The translations under genes were made by a program, and so were the position numbers. Shown piece after piece: positions 16,644-24,482 of a stretch of DNA of 64,000 nt. The notes under the pieces are model-generated. The model made no database searches. It was not told the origin of the DNA and saw only the letters and a program-made list of their open reading frames with translations. The stretch comes from Mycobacterium neglectum. GTDB lineage: Bacteria; Actinomycetota; Actinomycetes; Mycobacteriales; Mycobacteriaceae. Numbering within the stretch: position 1 is the stretch's first letter; each line of letters starts with the position of its first letter. The DNA is taken from assembly GCF_002591975.1 (NCBI RefSeq), contig NZ_NVQE01000017.1, positions 1 through 64,000 on the forward strand. Reading direction: 5' to 3'.

Positions 16644-18254
16644 TCAGCCGATGGCGCGGTCGGCGCCCTCCCAGAACTGTGCGCGCACCGCCTTCTTGTC
16701 GGGCTTGCCCAGCGCGGTCACCGGCACCGACTCGACGATGATCACCTGCTTCGGCGACTGCACCGAACCCTTGCGTTCCTTGACCGCGGACTGAATTTCG
16801 GCGGTCATCGTCGCGATCGCCGCCTCGTCGGACGCGGTGTCGGGCCGCAGCACGACCACCGCCGTCACCGCCTCGCCCCACTTCTCGTCCGGCGTCCCGA
16901 TCACGCATACCTGGGCGACCGAGGGATGCTCTGCCACAACGTCTTCCACCTCGCGCGGGAACACGTTGAACCCGCCGGTGACGATCATGTCCTTCGTGCG
17001 GTCGACGATGTACCAGAAGCCTTCCTCGTCCTCGCGGGCCAGATCGCCGGTGTGCATCCAGCCGTCTCGAAAGGTCTCGGCCGTCGCCTCCGGCTTATTC
17101 CAGTACCCGCCGGACACCAACGGCCCCGATACGCAGATCTCGCCGACCTCGCCCTGCGGCACCTGATTTCCGTCGGCATCGAGCAGCGCGGTCCGCGCGA
17201 AAACGGTCGGCCGACCGCAGGAGGTGAGGCGCTTGTCGTCGTGGTCACCCTTCGGCAGATAGGTGATCACCATCGGGGCTTCGGACTGGCCGTAGTACTG
17301 CGCGAAGATCGGGCCGAACCGCCGGATCGCCTCCTTCAGGCGCACCGGGTTCATCGCCGAAGCGCCGTAGTACACCGTTTCCAGCGACGACAGGTCGCGG
17401 GTCTGCGAATCCGGATGGTCCATCAGCGCATAGATCATCGACGGCACCAGCATGGTGGCCGTGATCTTTTGCTCTTCAATGGTTTTCAGTACCTCGGCGG
17501 GATCGAACTTGGTGAGCACCACCAGTTCGCCGCCCTTGATGATCGTCGGAACGAAGAACGCCGCGCCCGCATGCGACAGCGGTGTGCACATCAGGAACTT
17601 GGGGCGCTCGGGCCATTCCCACTCGGCGAGCTGAATCGTCGTCATCGTGGTGATCGACTGGGCGGTGCCGATCACGCCCTTCGGCTTGCCGGTCGTGCCG
17701 CCGGTGTAGGCCATCCCACCGATGTGATCCGGCGGCAGATCGGCGGCGACCAACGGCTTCGGTGAGTACTTGGCCGCCTCGGCCGTCAGGTCCACCGCTG
17801 TGACGTCGCTGTCCGCCAGCTCCTCGGGGACCGGGCCGATCGTCAGGATCTGCTTGAGGCCGGGGACCTTCTCGAGCAGTCCCTTGGCCCGTTCGACGAA
17901 CATCGGGTTCGGATCGATGGTCAGCGACGTGACGCCGGCGTCGTTGAGGACGTACGCGTGGTCGTCCAGCGAGCCGAGAGGGTGTAGTGACAGGCGCCGA
18001 TAACCCTGCGTCTGGCCGGCGCCGAGAATCATCAGCACCTCGGGCCGGTTGAGTGCCAGCAGCCCGCTCACGACCCCCGTGCCCGCCCCCAGCGCCTCGA
18101 AGGCTTGGATGTACTGACTGATGCGCTCGGCCAGTTCGCCGCCGGTCAACGTGGTGTCGCCCAGGAACAGGACCGGCTTGTCCTTGTTGCGCTTCAGCGC
18201 GCCGACCGTGAGGTGCCCGGAGTGGATGGGGTGACGCAGCATTGAGTCGCTCAT
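16644..18254 (-). CDS. fadD8: acyl-CoA synthetase FadD8
   Basis: 536-residue ANL-superfamily ligase that converts a fatty or other carboxylic acid to its CoA thioester. The AMP-binding motif is the variant YTGGTTGKPKG, then YYGQSEAPM, HTGDLAREDEEG and the C-terminal GKPDKKAVR lysine. The position after menB and before the Rv0552-type amidohydrolase gene is that of fadD8 (Rv0551c). The start is the ATG at 18254 or 18242. A perfect KstR-type palindrome lies 11 nt upstream, suggesting control by the cholesterol-catabolism repressor. Confidence 0.87.
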   Translation of the reverse strand: MSDSMLRHPIHSGHLTVGALKRNKDKPVLFLGDTTLTGGELAERISQYIQAFEALGAGTGVVSGLLALNRPEVLMILGAGQTQGYRRLSLHPLGSLDDHAYVLNDAGVTSLTIDPNPMFVERAKGLLEKVPGLKQILTIGPVPEELADSDVTAVDLTAEAAKYSPKPLVAADLPPDHIGGMAYTGGTTGKPKGVIGTAQSITTMTTIQLAEWEWPERPKFLMCTPLSHAGAAFFVPTIIKGGELVVLTKFDPAEVLKTIEEQKITATMLVPSMIYALMDHPDSQTRDLSSLETVYYGASAMNPVRLKEAIRRFGPIFAQYYGQSEAPMVITYLPKGDHDDKRLTSCGRPTVFARTALLDADGNQVPQGEVGEICVSGPLVSGGYWNKPEATAETFRDGWMHTGDLAREDEEGFWYIVDRTKDMIVTGGFNVFPREVEDVVAEHPSVAQVCVIGTPDEKWGEAVTAVVVLRPDTASDEAAIATMTAEIQSAVKERKGSVQSPKQVIIVESVPVTALGKPDKKAVRAQFWEGADRAIG

Positions 18255-18264
18255 GCCTTCAGAT

Positions 18265-18278
18265 TAGAACGTGTTACA
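18265..18278. promoter_or_regulatory. KstR-type operator between fadD8 and the DUF3253 gene
   Basis: TAGAACGTGTTACA matches every fixed position of the published KstR palindrome as I recall it, TnnAACnnGTTnnA. It sits 11 nt before the fadD8 start and 43 nt before the divergent gene, where a repressor would block fadD8 transcription. Confidence 0.6.
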
Positions 18279-18320
18279 GAAATGGTTTCAAGGGCCGGGT
18301 AAACGGGCTTATCTCGATCA

Positions 18321-18572
18321 GTGAGTGAGCAGCGATTGCGTGCGGCGATCCTGGCGCTGGCCCGCGAGCGCGCGCCGGCCAAAACCATCTGCCCGTCGGA
18401 CGCAGCACGCGCCGTCGGCGGTGATCAATGGCGTGACCTGATGAAGCAGGCCCGCGATACGGCGCGAGACCTCGCGAGTGCCGGCGAGGTGGAGATCATG
18501 CAGCGTGGCGAGGTGCTCGACCCGCGCGCGCAGTGGCGCGGACCCATCAGGATCCGCGCCAGATCACGGTGA
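18321..18572 (+). CDS. DUF3253 family protein
   Basis: 83-residue basic protein. LRAAILALARERAPAKTICPSDAAR resembles the winged-helix-like DUF3253 family found in many bacteria, and the C terminus (QWRGPIRIR) fits. It may bind nucleic acid, but no function is established. The start is the GTG at 18321, with TTATCT a few nt upstream as a possible -10. It is divergent from fadD8. Confidence 0.75.
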   Translation: MSEQRLRAAILALARERAPAKTICPSDAARAVGGDQWRDLMKQARDTARDLASAGEVEIMQRGEVLDPRAQWRGPIRIRARSR

Positions 18573-18740
18573 CGCTCAGCAAACGAAAAAGGGAGTTTCG
18601 CCCGATTCGCTGTCGCTGCATTTCTGATGAGTTAGCGTGCGGTTGTTCCACCCTTCGAGGGAGCAGGCATGGGGCGAATATGCTTCGGCGTCAATAATAT
18701 TGGCCGACACATCGCTCCTCCGGGCCGCACAAAGGAGCGA

Positions 18741-19256
18741 ATGATGAGTTGGACCGATGTCTCTCGAGTCCGCAACACAATGGCGAAAGGTGCTCTGGCC
18801 GGTGCGCTCGTCGTCGTAGCCGCGACGGGTTCGGCCGGTTCGGCGATCGCGATGCCCGCCTTCGGTGGAACATCCATTGCCCCGGTGCCGCTCCAGCCGT
18901 CTGGACCACCGACCGGGCCGGACGATCCCAGATGCATTTCCCAGCCCACCAACCCGGTGTGCCAGGGCGGCCCGTATGCGCCTCCGCCGCCGCAGGGGGC
19001 GTCAGTCATCACTGGCCCGGCCGATCCCGCATGCGTCAGCCAGCCTGCGAATCCGATATGCGCGGGCGGCCCGTACGCGCTGCCAACACCACCGCTGGCC
19101 CCTCCGCCCCCACCACCCCCTCCGATGGCTCCGGTCGCTCCGATCGCTCCGCCGCCGATGGCTCCGGTCGCTCCGCCGCCGATGGCTCCGGTCGCTCCGA
19201 TCGCTCCGCCGCCGATGGCTCCGATGGGCATGGGTGGAATGCCCGGAGACATTTAA
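18741..19256 (+). CDS. secreted proline-rich protein with duplicated cysteine motif
   Basis: 171-residue protein with a Sec-type signal: basic start, hydrophobic ALAGALVVVAATGSAGS, and likely cleavage after AIAMP or nearby. The mature part holds two copies of a roughly 26-residue unit (pattern TGPxDPxCxSQPxNPxCxGGPYAxP), each with two cysteines. Then comes a polyproline run and a tail of PMAPVAPIAPP-type repeats. Probably a cell-wall or surface protein; function unknown. The ATG at 18741 has an AAAGGAG ribosome binding site; ATGs at 18744 and 18780 are alternatives. The next secreted protein starts 13 nt downstream. Confidence 0.78.
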   Translation: MMSWTDVSRVRNTMAKGALAGALVVVAATGSAGSAIAMPAFGGTSIAPVPLQPSGPPTGPDDPRCISQPTNPVCQGGPYAPPPPQGASVITGPADPACVSQPANPICAGGPYALPTPPLAPPPPPPPPMAPVAPIAPPPMAPVAPPPMAPVAPIAPPPMAPMGMGGMPGDI

Positions 19257-19269
19257 CGAGAGGAGCGGC

Positions 19270-19737
19270 ATGACCATCACTCGCGAGCTGCCCGCAGCGA
19301 TCCTCCTGGCGGCCGGCTTGGCGATCGCCTCGGCAGGTAGCGCATCGGCCGACGGGGGTCTCCAGCCTGCACCGGGCGAGCTGAGCGGTACGTACGCCTA
19401 TGAGTCCGACACCGGCAGAGCCAACACGTGGGTAATGACGCCCTGCGGTCCCGGATGCGCCGACGTCGCCGTCACACCCGTCACCGACCCGAGGGTCGTG
19501 CCGTATGGCGGGCGGGCCCTGCTGAACAACGGACGCTGGGACATGACCGTCCAGTACGCCCATGCGGTTCGGTGCAAGCCGCCCAATGACAATGTGACCG
19601 TCCCTGGCACAGTTGTGTTTTCATTCGAAGCGGCAACTCTGGACGGTAGCGCGGTCAACACGCAGACCGTCGCGGCTTGCGGCGATCCTGCCGGGGCCAC
19701 TTACCAAAGTGGCTTCAGCTTGGCGAAAGCCGCGTAG
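19270..19737 (+). CDS. secreted protein, unknown function
   Basis: 155-residue protein with a signal peptide (AAILLAAGLAIASAGSASA, cleavage likely after the last Ala). The mature domain has a small beta-rich look (GTYAYESDTGRANTWVMTPC, CADVAVTPVT) and four cysteines, likely forming disulfides outside the cell. This resembles mycobacterial secreted proteins of unknown function. A GAGAGGAG ribosome binding site precedes the ATG. It probably forms an operon with the proline-rich secreted protein. Confidence 0.77.
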   Translation: MTITRELPAAILLAAGLAIASAGSASADGGLQPAPGELSGTYAYESDTGRANTWVMTPCGPGCADVAVTPVTDPRVVPYGGRALLNNGRWDMTVQYAHAVRCKPPNDNVTVPGTVVFSFEAATLDGSAVNTQTVAACGDPAGATYQSGFSLAKAA

Positions 19738-19745
19738 GTACTGCG

Positions 19746-19783
19746 AAGCAGCGCTGCTTGACTGCGAAAGCAGCGCCGCTTCG
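19746..19783. terminator. tandem inverted repeats between convergent genes
   Basis: AAGCAGCGCTGCTT (19746-19759) is a perfect 14-bp palindrome, followed at 19765-19783 by a similar hairpin (CGAA-A-GC and GCTTCG arms with one bulged A). The two units look like an imperfect tandem duplication. They lie between the secreted-protein gene and the convergent DGPF gene, so bidirectional termination is the simplest role. Confidence 0.45.
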
Positions 19784-19800
19784 TAGCAGGCCGAGCCGGC

Positions 19801-20271
19801 TCAGCGACGTGCGAACTTGTCGGCGTCCGCGCGGGCCTGGGCCGCGATCTTCTCGGCCAGCTCGGCCTTCCACTGGATCTCCTTCTGGACCCACGGGTTG
19901 TCCTGCGGGAACTCCTCGGTCTCCGACACCCGGCGCACCTCGACCTTGACGCCCTTGCCGAGCGGGATCTTCTGAGCCCACTGCTTGGCTTCCTCCTTCG
20001 AGGACACGTCGAGGATCCAGAACCCGTTGAACAGTTCCTTGGCCTCGGTGTACGGGCCGTCGGTGACCACGGGCGGGTCGGAGTTGAAATCGACGACGAA
20101 GCCCTCCTCGGGCCCCGTCAGTCCCTCACCGGCGAGCAGCACACCGGCCTTGATGAGCTCCTCGTTGAAGCGGCCCATCTCCTCGATGATCTGGTCGAAA
20201 TCGATGTTGGCTTCCGCCATGGCCGCCTCGGCCTCGGCGCTGGACCGCATGATCAGCATGTAGCGCGACAT
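19801..20271 (-). CDS. DGPF/YCII-domain protein, likely ECF42 partner
   Basis: 156-residue protein beginning MSRYMLIMRSS, with the diagnostic TDGPYTEAKELFNGFW motif of the DGPF (YCII-related) family and a charged C-terminal helix (KWAELAEKIAAQ-type). These proteins are the typical genomic companions and targets of ECF42 sigma factors; their biochemical role is unresolved. Upstream, 20352-20325 carries TGTCGA and CGAC boxes 18 nt apart, matching the ECF42 promoter pattern I recall. The sigma factor itself is at 13234-14493. Confidence 0.88.
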   Translation of the reverse strand: MSRYMLIMRSSAEAEAAMAEANIDFDQIIEEMGRFNEELIKAGVLLAGEGLTGPEEGFVVDFNSDPPVVTDGPYTEAKELFNGFWILDVSSKEEAKQWAQKIPLGKGVKVEVRRVSETEEFPQDNPWVQKEIQWKAELAEKIAAQARADADKFARR

Positions 20272-20324
20272 TGTTGTCTCCTTCTAGTGGGGAAGGGGCC
20301 CGTCTATCGTGCCCTCGTTGACAC

Positions 20325-20352
20325 GTCGAATGGCAACCCACATAAATCGACA
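20325..20352 (-). promoter_or_regulatory. ECF42-type promoter of the DGPF gene
   Basis: On the minus strand TGTCGA (20352-20347) is followed after 18 nt by CGAC (20328-20325), about 53 nt before the ATG. The published ECF42 target motif, as I recall it, is TGTCGA at -35 and CGA/TC at -10, so this site links the gene to the sigma factor encoded at 13234-14493. Confidence 0.65.
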
Positions 20353-20410
20353 CTGCCCGAGAAGTTTTTTCATCGAATTTTCCGAACCCCGCGTGAATTG
20401 CGCCGACGCC

Positions 20411-21322
20411 TCAGAACCGAGCGGGAACGTGGCCCGTTTCGCGTACCCAGCCCTTGCGCGCGGCGGGGTACCACTTGAGTGACGCCGGGACGTAGGTCCA
20501 GCCCGACCGGATGCTGGCGCGGATGGCTCGATATCGCCGATCGTCTCGCCGGCTCCATGGAATGCCGAATCGGTCGCGGACGAATGCCGGCAGCCCACCG
20601 AAGATCACCAATCTCATCGGCGGTGCCAGCGCCGTCCGCACCGGAAGGGTGGGAAGCAACGCATTGGTCAGTGGCCGCAGCCGCGGATGCGTCGGGTAGT
20701 CGGGCGACGCGCTCATATCGGGAATCGATCGCCGATTGATGAATTCGATCAGATAGCTCGAGGCGGGGTTCGGAACGAGAACATCGCGGCAGTAGCGTTC
20801 GACCTCGCTCTCGAAAGCCGCCCGATCCGGCGGTACGACACTGCCCGTCATCCCGTAACGGCGGTACCACTCGCAGCCCTCGGCATACAGCTGCTCGGTC
20901 TGCTCGTCGGTCAGATGGTGACGATCCCAGTACATGGCGAGGCGGTCGACCATGCGCTGAAAGGTGGCGTGCGCCCACCAGAAGGTCTCCGGTTGCAGCG
21001 CGTGGTAACGGTCGCCGCCGGGCAATTCGCCCTTGATATTCCGATGAAAGTCGCGAACACGCACTCCGGTGGCGTCTGCATGCTCGCCGTTGTAGATCGT
21101 TCCCAAGATTCCCGGCAATGAACGAAACACGCGGTCCACCGGGTCGTCGAAGAAGTCTGAGTGATCGATGAGCCCCTGTCCGACTGCCGGATGCATGGTC
21201 TGCAGCAGACCCGCGGTGCCGCCTTCGAAAGCGATGCGCATATCGCCCGCCCACCGCCAAAGCAACGACTCCGGCCCCAGGTCGATCCGCGGCCGGTCAG
21301 ACGGCGAGTTGTCCGACGTCAT
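20411..21322 (-). CDS. DUF2236 / oxygenase MpaB family protein (shorter copy)
   Basis: 303-residue member of the DUF2236 family, related to fungal MpaB and the heme-containing rubber oxygenase Lcp. Seen: DLGPESLLWRWAGDMR at the N terminus, TMHPAVGQGLIDHSDF, FWWAHATFQRMVD and YGMTGSVVPP. Conserved histidines in the first and third of these probably ligate heme (family knowledge). It lies downstream of, and overlaps by 26 nt, a longer family member. Substrate unknown; mycobacteria have many such genes. Confidence 0.82.
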   Translation of the reverse strand: MTSDNSPSDRPRIDLGPESLLWRWAGDMRIAFEGGTAGLLQTMHPAVGQGLIDHSDFFDDPVDRVFRSLPGILGTIYNGEHADATGVRVRDFHRNIKGELPGGDRYHALQPETFWWAHATFQRMVDRLAMYWDRHHLTDEQTEQLYAEGCEWYRRYGMTGSVVPPDRAAFESEVERYCRDVLVPNPASSYLIEFINRRSIPDMSASPDYPTHPRLRPLTNALLPTLPVRTALAPPMRLVIFGGLPAFVRDRFGIPWSRRDDRRYRAIRASIRSGWTYVPASLKWYPAARKGWVRETGHVPARF

Positions 21323-22526
21323 GCTTCTGTGCTCCGAAGTATTTTGTCAGCAGCTTCTCGCTCGACCGGTCGCCCCAGCGCAATAAATATGCCCGCCCGA
21401 AGCGGGTACGTGAAAGAACCTGGTAGCGAACGCTGTTCTTGGCGAGCGCCGGGAGCACCGCCCAGGGGATCGAACGGGGCAGTTCGAGGTCGCGCATGCC
21501 TTCGCCGCGCAAGAAGTAACTGAGCATGCTCAGCAACCGCGCACGTTGGTAGGCACCGCGTATCCGAGACATGTTGGGATAGTGCAGAAACCGCTGCGCG
21601 TCGACAATCGCCTGCGCGAGCGGCGGTCCGGCCGCGCTCACGGTGGATTGGGTGATGAGGAAGTGGTAGTTGAGCCGGTGTTGTTGAGCTTCGTTGTCGC
21701 ACAACCAGTCTTCGTCGACACCCATCAACCAGCCGACGTACTTCCACAGGTGCATGATGGCTTTTGATTCGGACTTGCTGACCCGAACGCCGAGAAGCCG
21801 CACCCCCAGCAGCAGGGCGCCGTTGAAGAGCCCCAGGGTGGAGGCCTGGTCGGTCTGATTGATCGGAAGGCCCCACTCGTCGATCTCCCAGCGGCCGTTC
21901 GTCTCGAATTGATGGTTCACCAACGCATGCATCAATCGGACGTGGACGGTGAGCTTGAATCCCTCTCCCTGTCGTTGCATGGCGTCGGGCTGGGATACCG
22001 ACACTGCCCATTTCTGGGTCTCGGCCAGGCGCCGCACGGTCGTGCGGCCGGTCAGCCCGCCGGTTTCGACCAGCAGGTCGGCAGGCCCACCGAATCGGTA
22101 GCCGCCGATCAGCGATAGCTGCAGCATCACGTCGGCGGCATTGCTGCCGAGGCGCCGGTAGGCCGCGGCACCTTCATTGATCAGTTGCATGTCCACCCAG
22201 TGCGGGATCCGCTCGACCTCGGCGAAGAACTCGCGCAGTGCGCGCGGACAGTCCGGTACGGCGTCGGCCCCGCATTCGAGCGCGGTCTTGAACTGGCCCA
22301 TGGTGACGCGCTCGGGGTCCTCGGCGTCGCCGATGCGCATGGCGCGGACGAGGGCTGCGCCAACCTCATCGCGCTGCATCAGCCGTTGACCGATCAGCTC
22401 GACCAACTCGGGATCGGGACGCATCGTCTTGGTGAGCAGTCGTAGCGGACGCCCCACGCGGCGGTTGCGCTGCGGCGCCGCCATGAAACGACGGGGATGC
22501 GACGCCAGCGCCGGTTGTGCGACCAT
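21297..22526 (-). CDS. DUF2236 / oxygenase MpaB family protein (longer copy)
   Basis: 409-residue protein of the same heme-oxygenase-like family. DMQLINEGAAAYRRLG, LSLIGGYRFGGPADLL, VRLMHALVNHQF and HLWKYVGWLMGVDEDW are typical of the longer Lcp-like subgroup. The ATG at 22526 was chosen over that at 22562 because the upstream extension runs into the promoter region shared with the divergent TetR gene. Its 3' end overlaps the second DUF2236 gene, so they form a two-gene operon likely controlled by that TetR. Confidence 0.8.
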   Translation of the reverse strand: MVAQPALASHPRRFMAAPQRNRRVGRPLRLLTKTMRPDPELVELIGQRLMQRDEVGAALVRAMRIGDAEDPERVTMGQFKTALECGADAVPDCPRALREFFAEVERIPHWVDMQLINEGAAAYRRLGSNAADVMLQLSLIGGYRFGGPADLLVETGGLTGRTTVRRLAETQKWAVSVSQPDAMQRQGEGFKLTVHVRLMHALVNHQFETNGRWEIDEWGLPINQTDQASTLGLFNGALLLGVRLLGVRVSKSESKAIMHLWKYVGWLMGVDEDWLCDNEAQQHRLNYHFLITQSTVSAAGPPLAQAIVDAQRFLHYPNMSRIRGAYQRARLLSMLSYFLRGEGMRDLELPRSIPWAVLPALAKNSVRYQVLSRTRFGRAYLLRWGDRSSEKLLTKYFGAQKHDVGQLAV

Positions 22527-22541
22527 GATCGCATGCTGACA

Positions 22542-22555
22542 CGAGTAATGACTCG
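22542..22555. promoter_or_regulatory. candidate TetR operator
   Basis: CGAGTAATGACTCG has 5-bp inverted arms around AATG. It lies in the 47-bp gap between the DUF2236 operon and the divergent TetR gene, where an autoregulatory repressor would be expected to bind both promoters. Confidence 0.5.
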
Positions 22556-22573
22556 CATTCAATTCGCCTTCTG

Positions 22574-23215
22574 ATGGCGAAGGTAGATCCTGCGCTGCGA
22601 AGGACGCCGCGCCAGGAGCGTTCCCGCATGATGGTCGATCGCATCCTCGACGCCGGCCAGCAGATGCTGATCACCCACGGTTATGACGGCGCCTCCACCA
22701 ATCGGATCGCCGCTGCCGCGGGTATCAGTCCCGGCTCGTTGTATCAGTACTTCCCGAACAAGGACGCGATCGCGGCAGCGGTGATCGACCGGTACAGCGA
22801 CGAGCTCTCCGCTCGCGTCGCGGCCCGGGTGTCCGAACGACTGAGCCGGCCGGCGCCGGACTATGTGCGCGAGTCGATCGCCGCGCTTCTTGACGCCCTC
22901 GACGTGCACCCGGAGTTTCTGCGAGCGGTGATGGAGCAGACGCCGCGCCTCGGTACGAGTAGCAAGCTCATTGCGTTCGAGCACCGCATCGGCGACCTCA
23001 CCAAGGCCTATCTGACGATCAATCAGAAACAGATTCGGCCTGTCGGCTCGCATGACACGGCGGCATGGATGCTGGTGCGAATGGTCGAGCACCTGTGCGT
23101 GCGGTACATCCTGGATCAGCCATCCATCGGCCGCGACGAGTTCATCGACGAGCTCACCGTCATGGCACTGAGCTATCTGCGACCATGGCCGGCTCCGCCA
23201 GAAGAGTGCTTCTGA
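22574..23215 (+). CDS. TetR family transcriptional regulator
   Basis: 213-residue regulator. The N-terminal helix-turn-helix is clear: RILDAGQQMLITHGYDGASTNRIA followed by AGISPGSLYQYFPNKDAI at about residues 45-65. The C-terminal ligand domain (PEFLRAVMEQTPRLG, RMVEHLCVRYIL) is of the type that binds hydrophobic effectors. It is transcribed away from the DUF2236 pair with a short palindrome-bearing gap, so it most likely represses itself and that operon. Its 3' side faces the mce operon leader. Confidence 0.9.
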   Translation: MAKVDPALRRTPRQERSRMMVDRILDAGQQMLITHGYDGASTNRIAAAAGISPGSLYQYFPNKDAIAAAVIDRYSDELSARVAARVSERLSRPAPDYVRESIAALLDALDVHPEFLRAVMEQTPRLGTSSKLIAFEHRIGDLTKAYLTINQKQIRPVGSHDTAAWMLVRMVEHLCVRYILDQPSIGRDEFIDELTVMALSYLRPWPAPPEECF

Positions 23216-23439
23216 CGGAACGCGAATTGAACGCGAGCGACCGCTCGTGTCAGCATGTGACCGTGGCTGCTCCACCATGCTTGAAGTGAAAGTGCATGAC
23301 CGTACCTAAAAGTATTGTTGTCTCGGATGGATGTCATTTGCGGATCGAAAAAGAGTCGCTGAACTCGCAATAGAGCGAAATCGACGCCCAATTGTTGTTC
23401 GCGGCATGTCAATTATGTTAATGACTATTCCGAAACTTC

Positions 23440-23469
23440 TTGACGTTGGTGGGTAGCCAGCCATAGCGT
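23440..23469 (+). promoter_or_regulatory. candidate promoter of the mce operon
   Basis: TTGACG (23440-23445) and TAGCGT (23464-23469) with an 18-nt spacer resemble a mycobacterial housekeeping promoter (TANNNT -10). Transcription would start near 23476, giving a leader of about 135 nt. Confidence 0.4.
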
Positions 23470-23475
23470 GTCGAG

Positions 23476-23525
23476 CGGTAGCGAGGTTGCGCTACCGAAC
23501 GCGCCGACCCGGATCGCCGGGTCGG
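23476..23525 (+). promoter_or_regulatory. two strong hairpins in the mce leader
   Basis: Hairpin 1 is CGGTAGCG (23476-23483) pairing with CGCTACCG (23490-23497) around AGGTTG. Hairpin 2 is CCGACCCGG (23504-23512) pairing with CCGGGTCGG (23517-23525) around ATCG, followed by TTTCGG. Both stems are perfect (8 and 9 bp). They could stabilise the mRNA or act as an attenuator in front of yrbEA. Confidence 0.5.
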
Positions 23526-23610
23526 TTTCGGATCTGGGGGTTGAGGTTGATTCGGCGCAGACCAATGCGACTCGGCGGCTGATCGCCTTGCCGCAAGGGG
23601 TTCGAGGCCG

Positions 23611-24480
23611 TTGACCGCTCCGCCTGCCGGCCGGGCGAAAGCCGGCGACACCGATGACGGCCTCGAAGCCATTCAAGAGTGGAGCGCCGGATACGTTCGC
23701 CGCCACCCGTTGGCTTCGCTGGCGACGGTCGGCGACCAGTTCGTCCTCGCCATTCGCACCATCCAGTACTTGTTCGTCGACCTCTTCACGGGTCGCTTTC
23801 AATGGCAGGAGTTCGTCCGCCAAGGCGCGTTCATGGCGGGCACCGCGGTGCTCCCGACGGTCCTCGTGGCCCTGCCGATCGGCGTCACCCTGTCGATTCA
23901 ATTCGCATTGTTGGCCGGCCAGGTGGGCGCCACGTCGCTGGCCGGCGCCGCCAGCGGCCTCGCGGTCATCCGGCAGGCCGCGTCGCTGACGGCCGCGATC
24001 CTGATGGCCGCCGCCGTCGGATCGGCGATCACCGCGGATCTCGGCTCGCGCAAGATGCGTGAAGAGACCGACGCGATGGAGGTCATGGGGGTCTCGGTGA
24101 TCCGGCGCCTAGTGGTGCCGCGCTTCGCCGCAGCCATCATGGTCGGCGTCGCACTCACCGGTGTCGTCTGTTTTGTCGGCTTCTTGGCGAGTTACCTGTT
24201 CAACGTCTACTTCCAGAACGGCGCACCGGGAAGCTTCGTCGCCACCTTCGCCTCGTTCGCGACCACCGGGGATCTGATCGTCGCGTTGGTGAAGGCGGTG
24301 ATCTTCGGCGCGATCGTCGCCGTGGTGTCGTGTCAGAAGGGGATGTCCACCGTCGGTGGTCCGACCGGCGTCGCGAACTCGGTGAACGCGGCGGTCGTCG
24401 AATCGATTCTGGTCCTGATGGTCGTCAACGTCGTCATCAGCCAGCTCTACATCATGATGTTCCCGCGGGTGGGTCTGTAG
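23611..24480 (+). CDS. YrbE-type permease A of the Mce transporter
   Basis: 289-residue integral membrane protein of the MlaE/YrbE family, the permease of Mce lipid importers. Several hydrophobic segments and the family region SAITADLGSRKMREETDAMEVMG identify it; VVPRFAAAIM and STVGGPTGVANSVN are further conserved parts. The start is a TTG at 23611 and the N terminus is somewhat longer than usual, so a later start cannot be excluded. It pairs with the B permease, whose ATG follows 2 nt after its stop. Confidence 0.9.
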   Translation: MTAPPAGRAKAGDTDDGLEAIQEWSAGYVRRHPLASLATVGDQFVLAIRTIQYLFVDLFTGRFQWQEFVRQGAFMAGTAVLPTVLVALPIGVTLSIQFALLAGQVGATSLAGAASGLAVIRQAASLTAAILMAAAVGSAITADLGSRKMREETDAMEVMGVSVIRRLVVPRFAAAIMVGVALTGVVCFVGFLASYLFNVYFQNGAPGSFVATFASFATTGDLIVALVKAVIFGAIVAVVSCQKGMSTVGGPTGVANSVNAAVVESILVLMVVNVVISQLYIMMFPRVGL

Positions 24481-24482
24481 AT

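Larger units (their letters stand above)
23216..23610. other. 395-bp non-coding region and mce leader
   Basis: No credible gene is seen. The first part (about 23290-23440) is markedly AT-richer than the surroundings, with runs such as AAAAGTATTGTTG and GTCAATTATGTTAATG, as expected for a regulatory region. The second part carries a sigma-A-like promoter, two strong hairpins and a short palindrome near the yrbEA start, listed separately. Confidence 0.6.

Noticed and set aside
16092..17765. 557-residue open frame antisense to the phosphotransferase and fadD8
   Set aside because: Histidine/arginine-rich shadow of two well-supported genes; no recognisable domain.
19130..19230. Short direct repeats resembling a CRISPR-like array
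   Set aside because: They are codon-level repeats of PMAPVAP units in the secreted proline-rich protein; there are no spacers and no cas genes.
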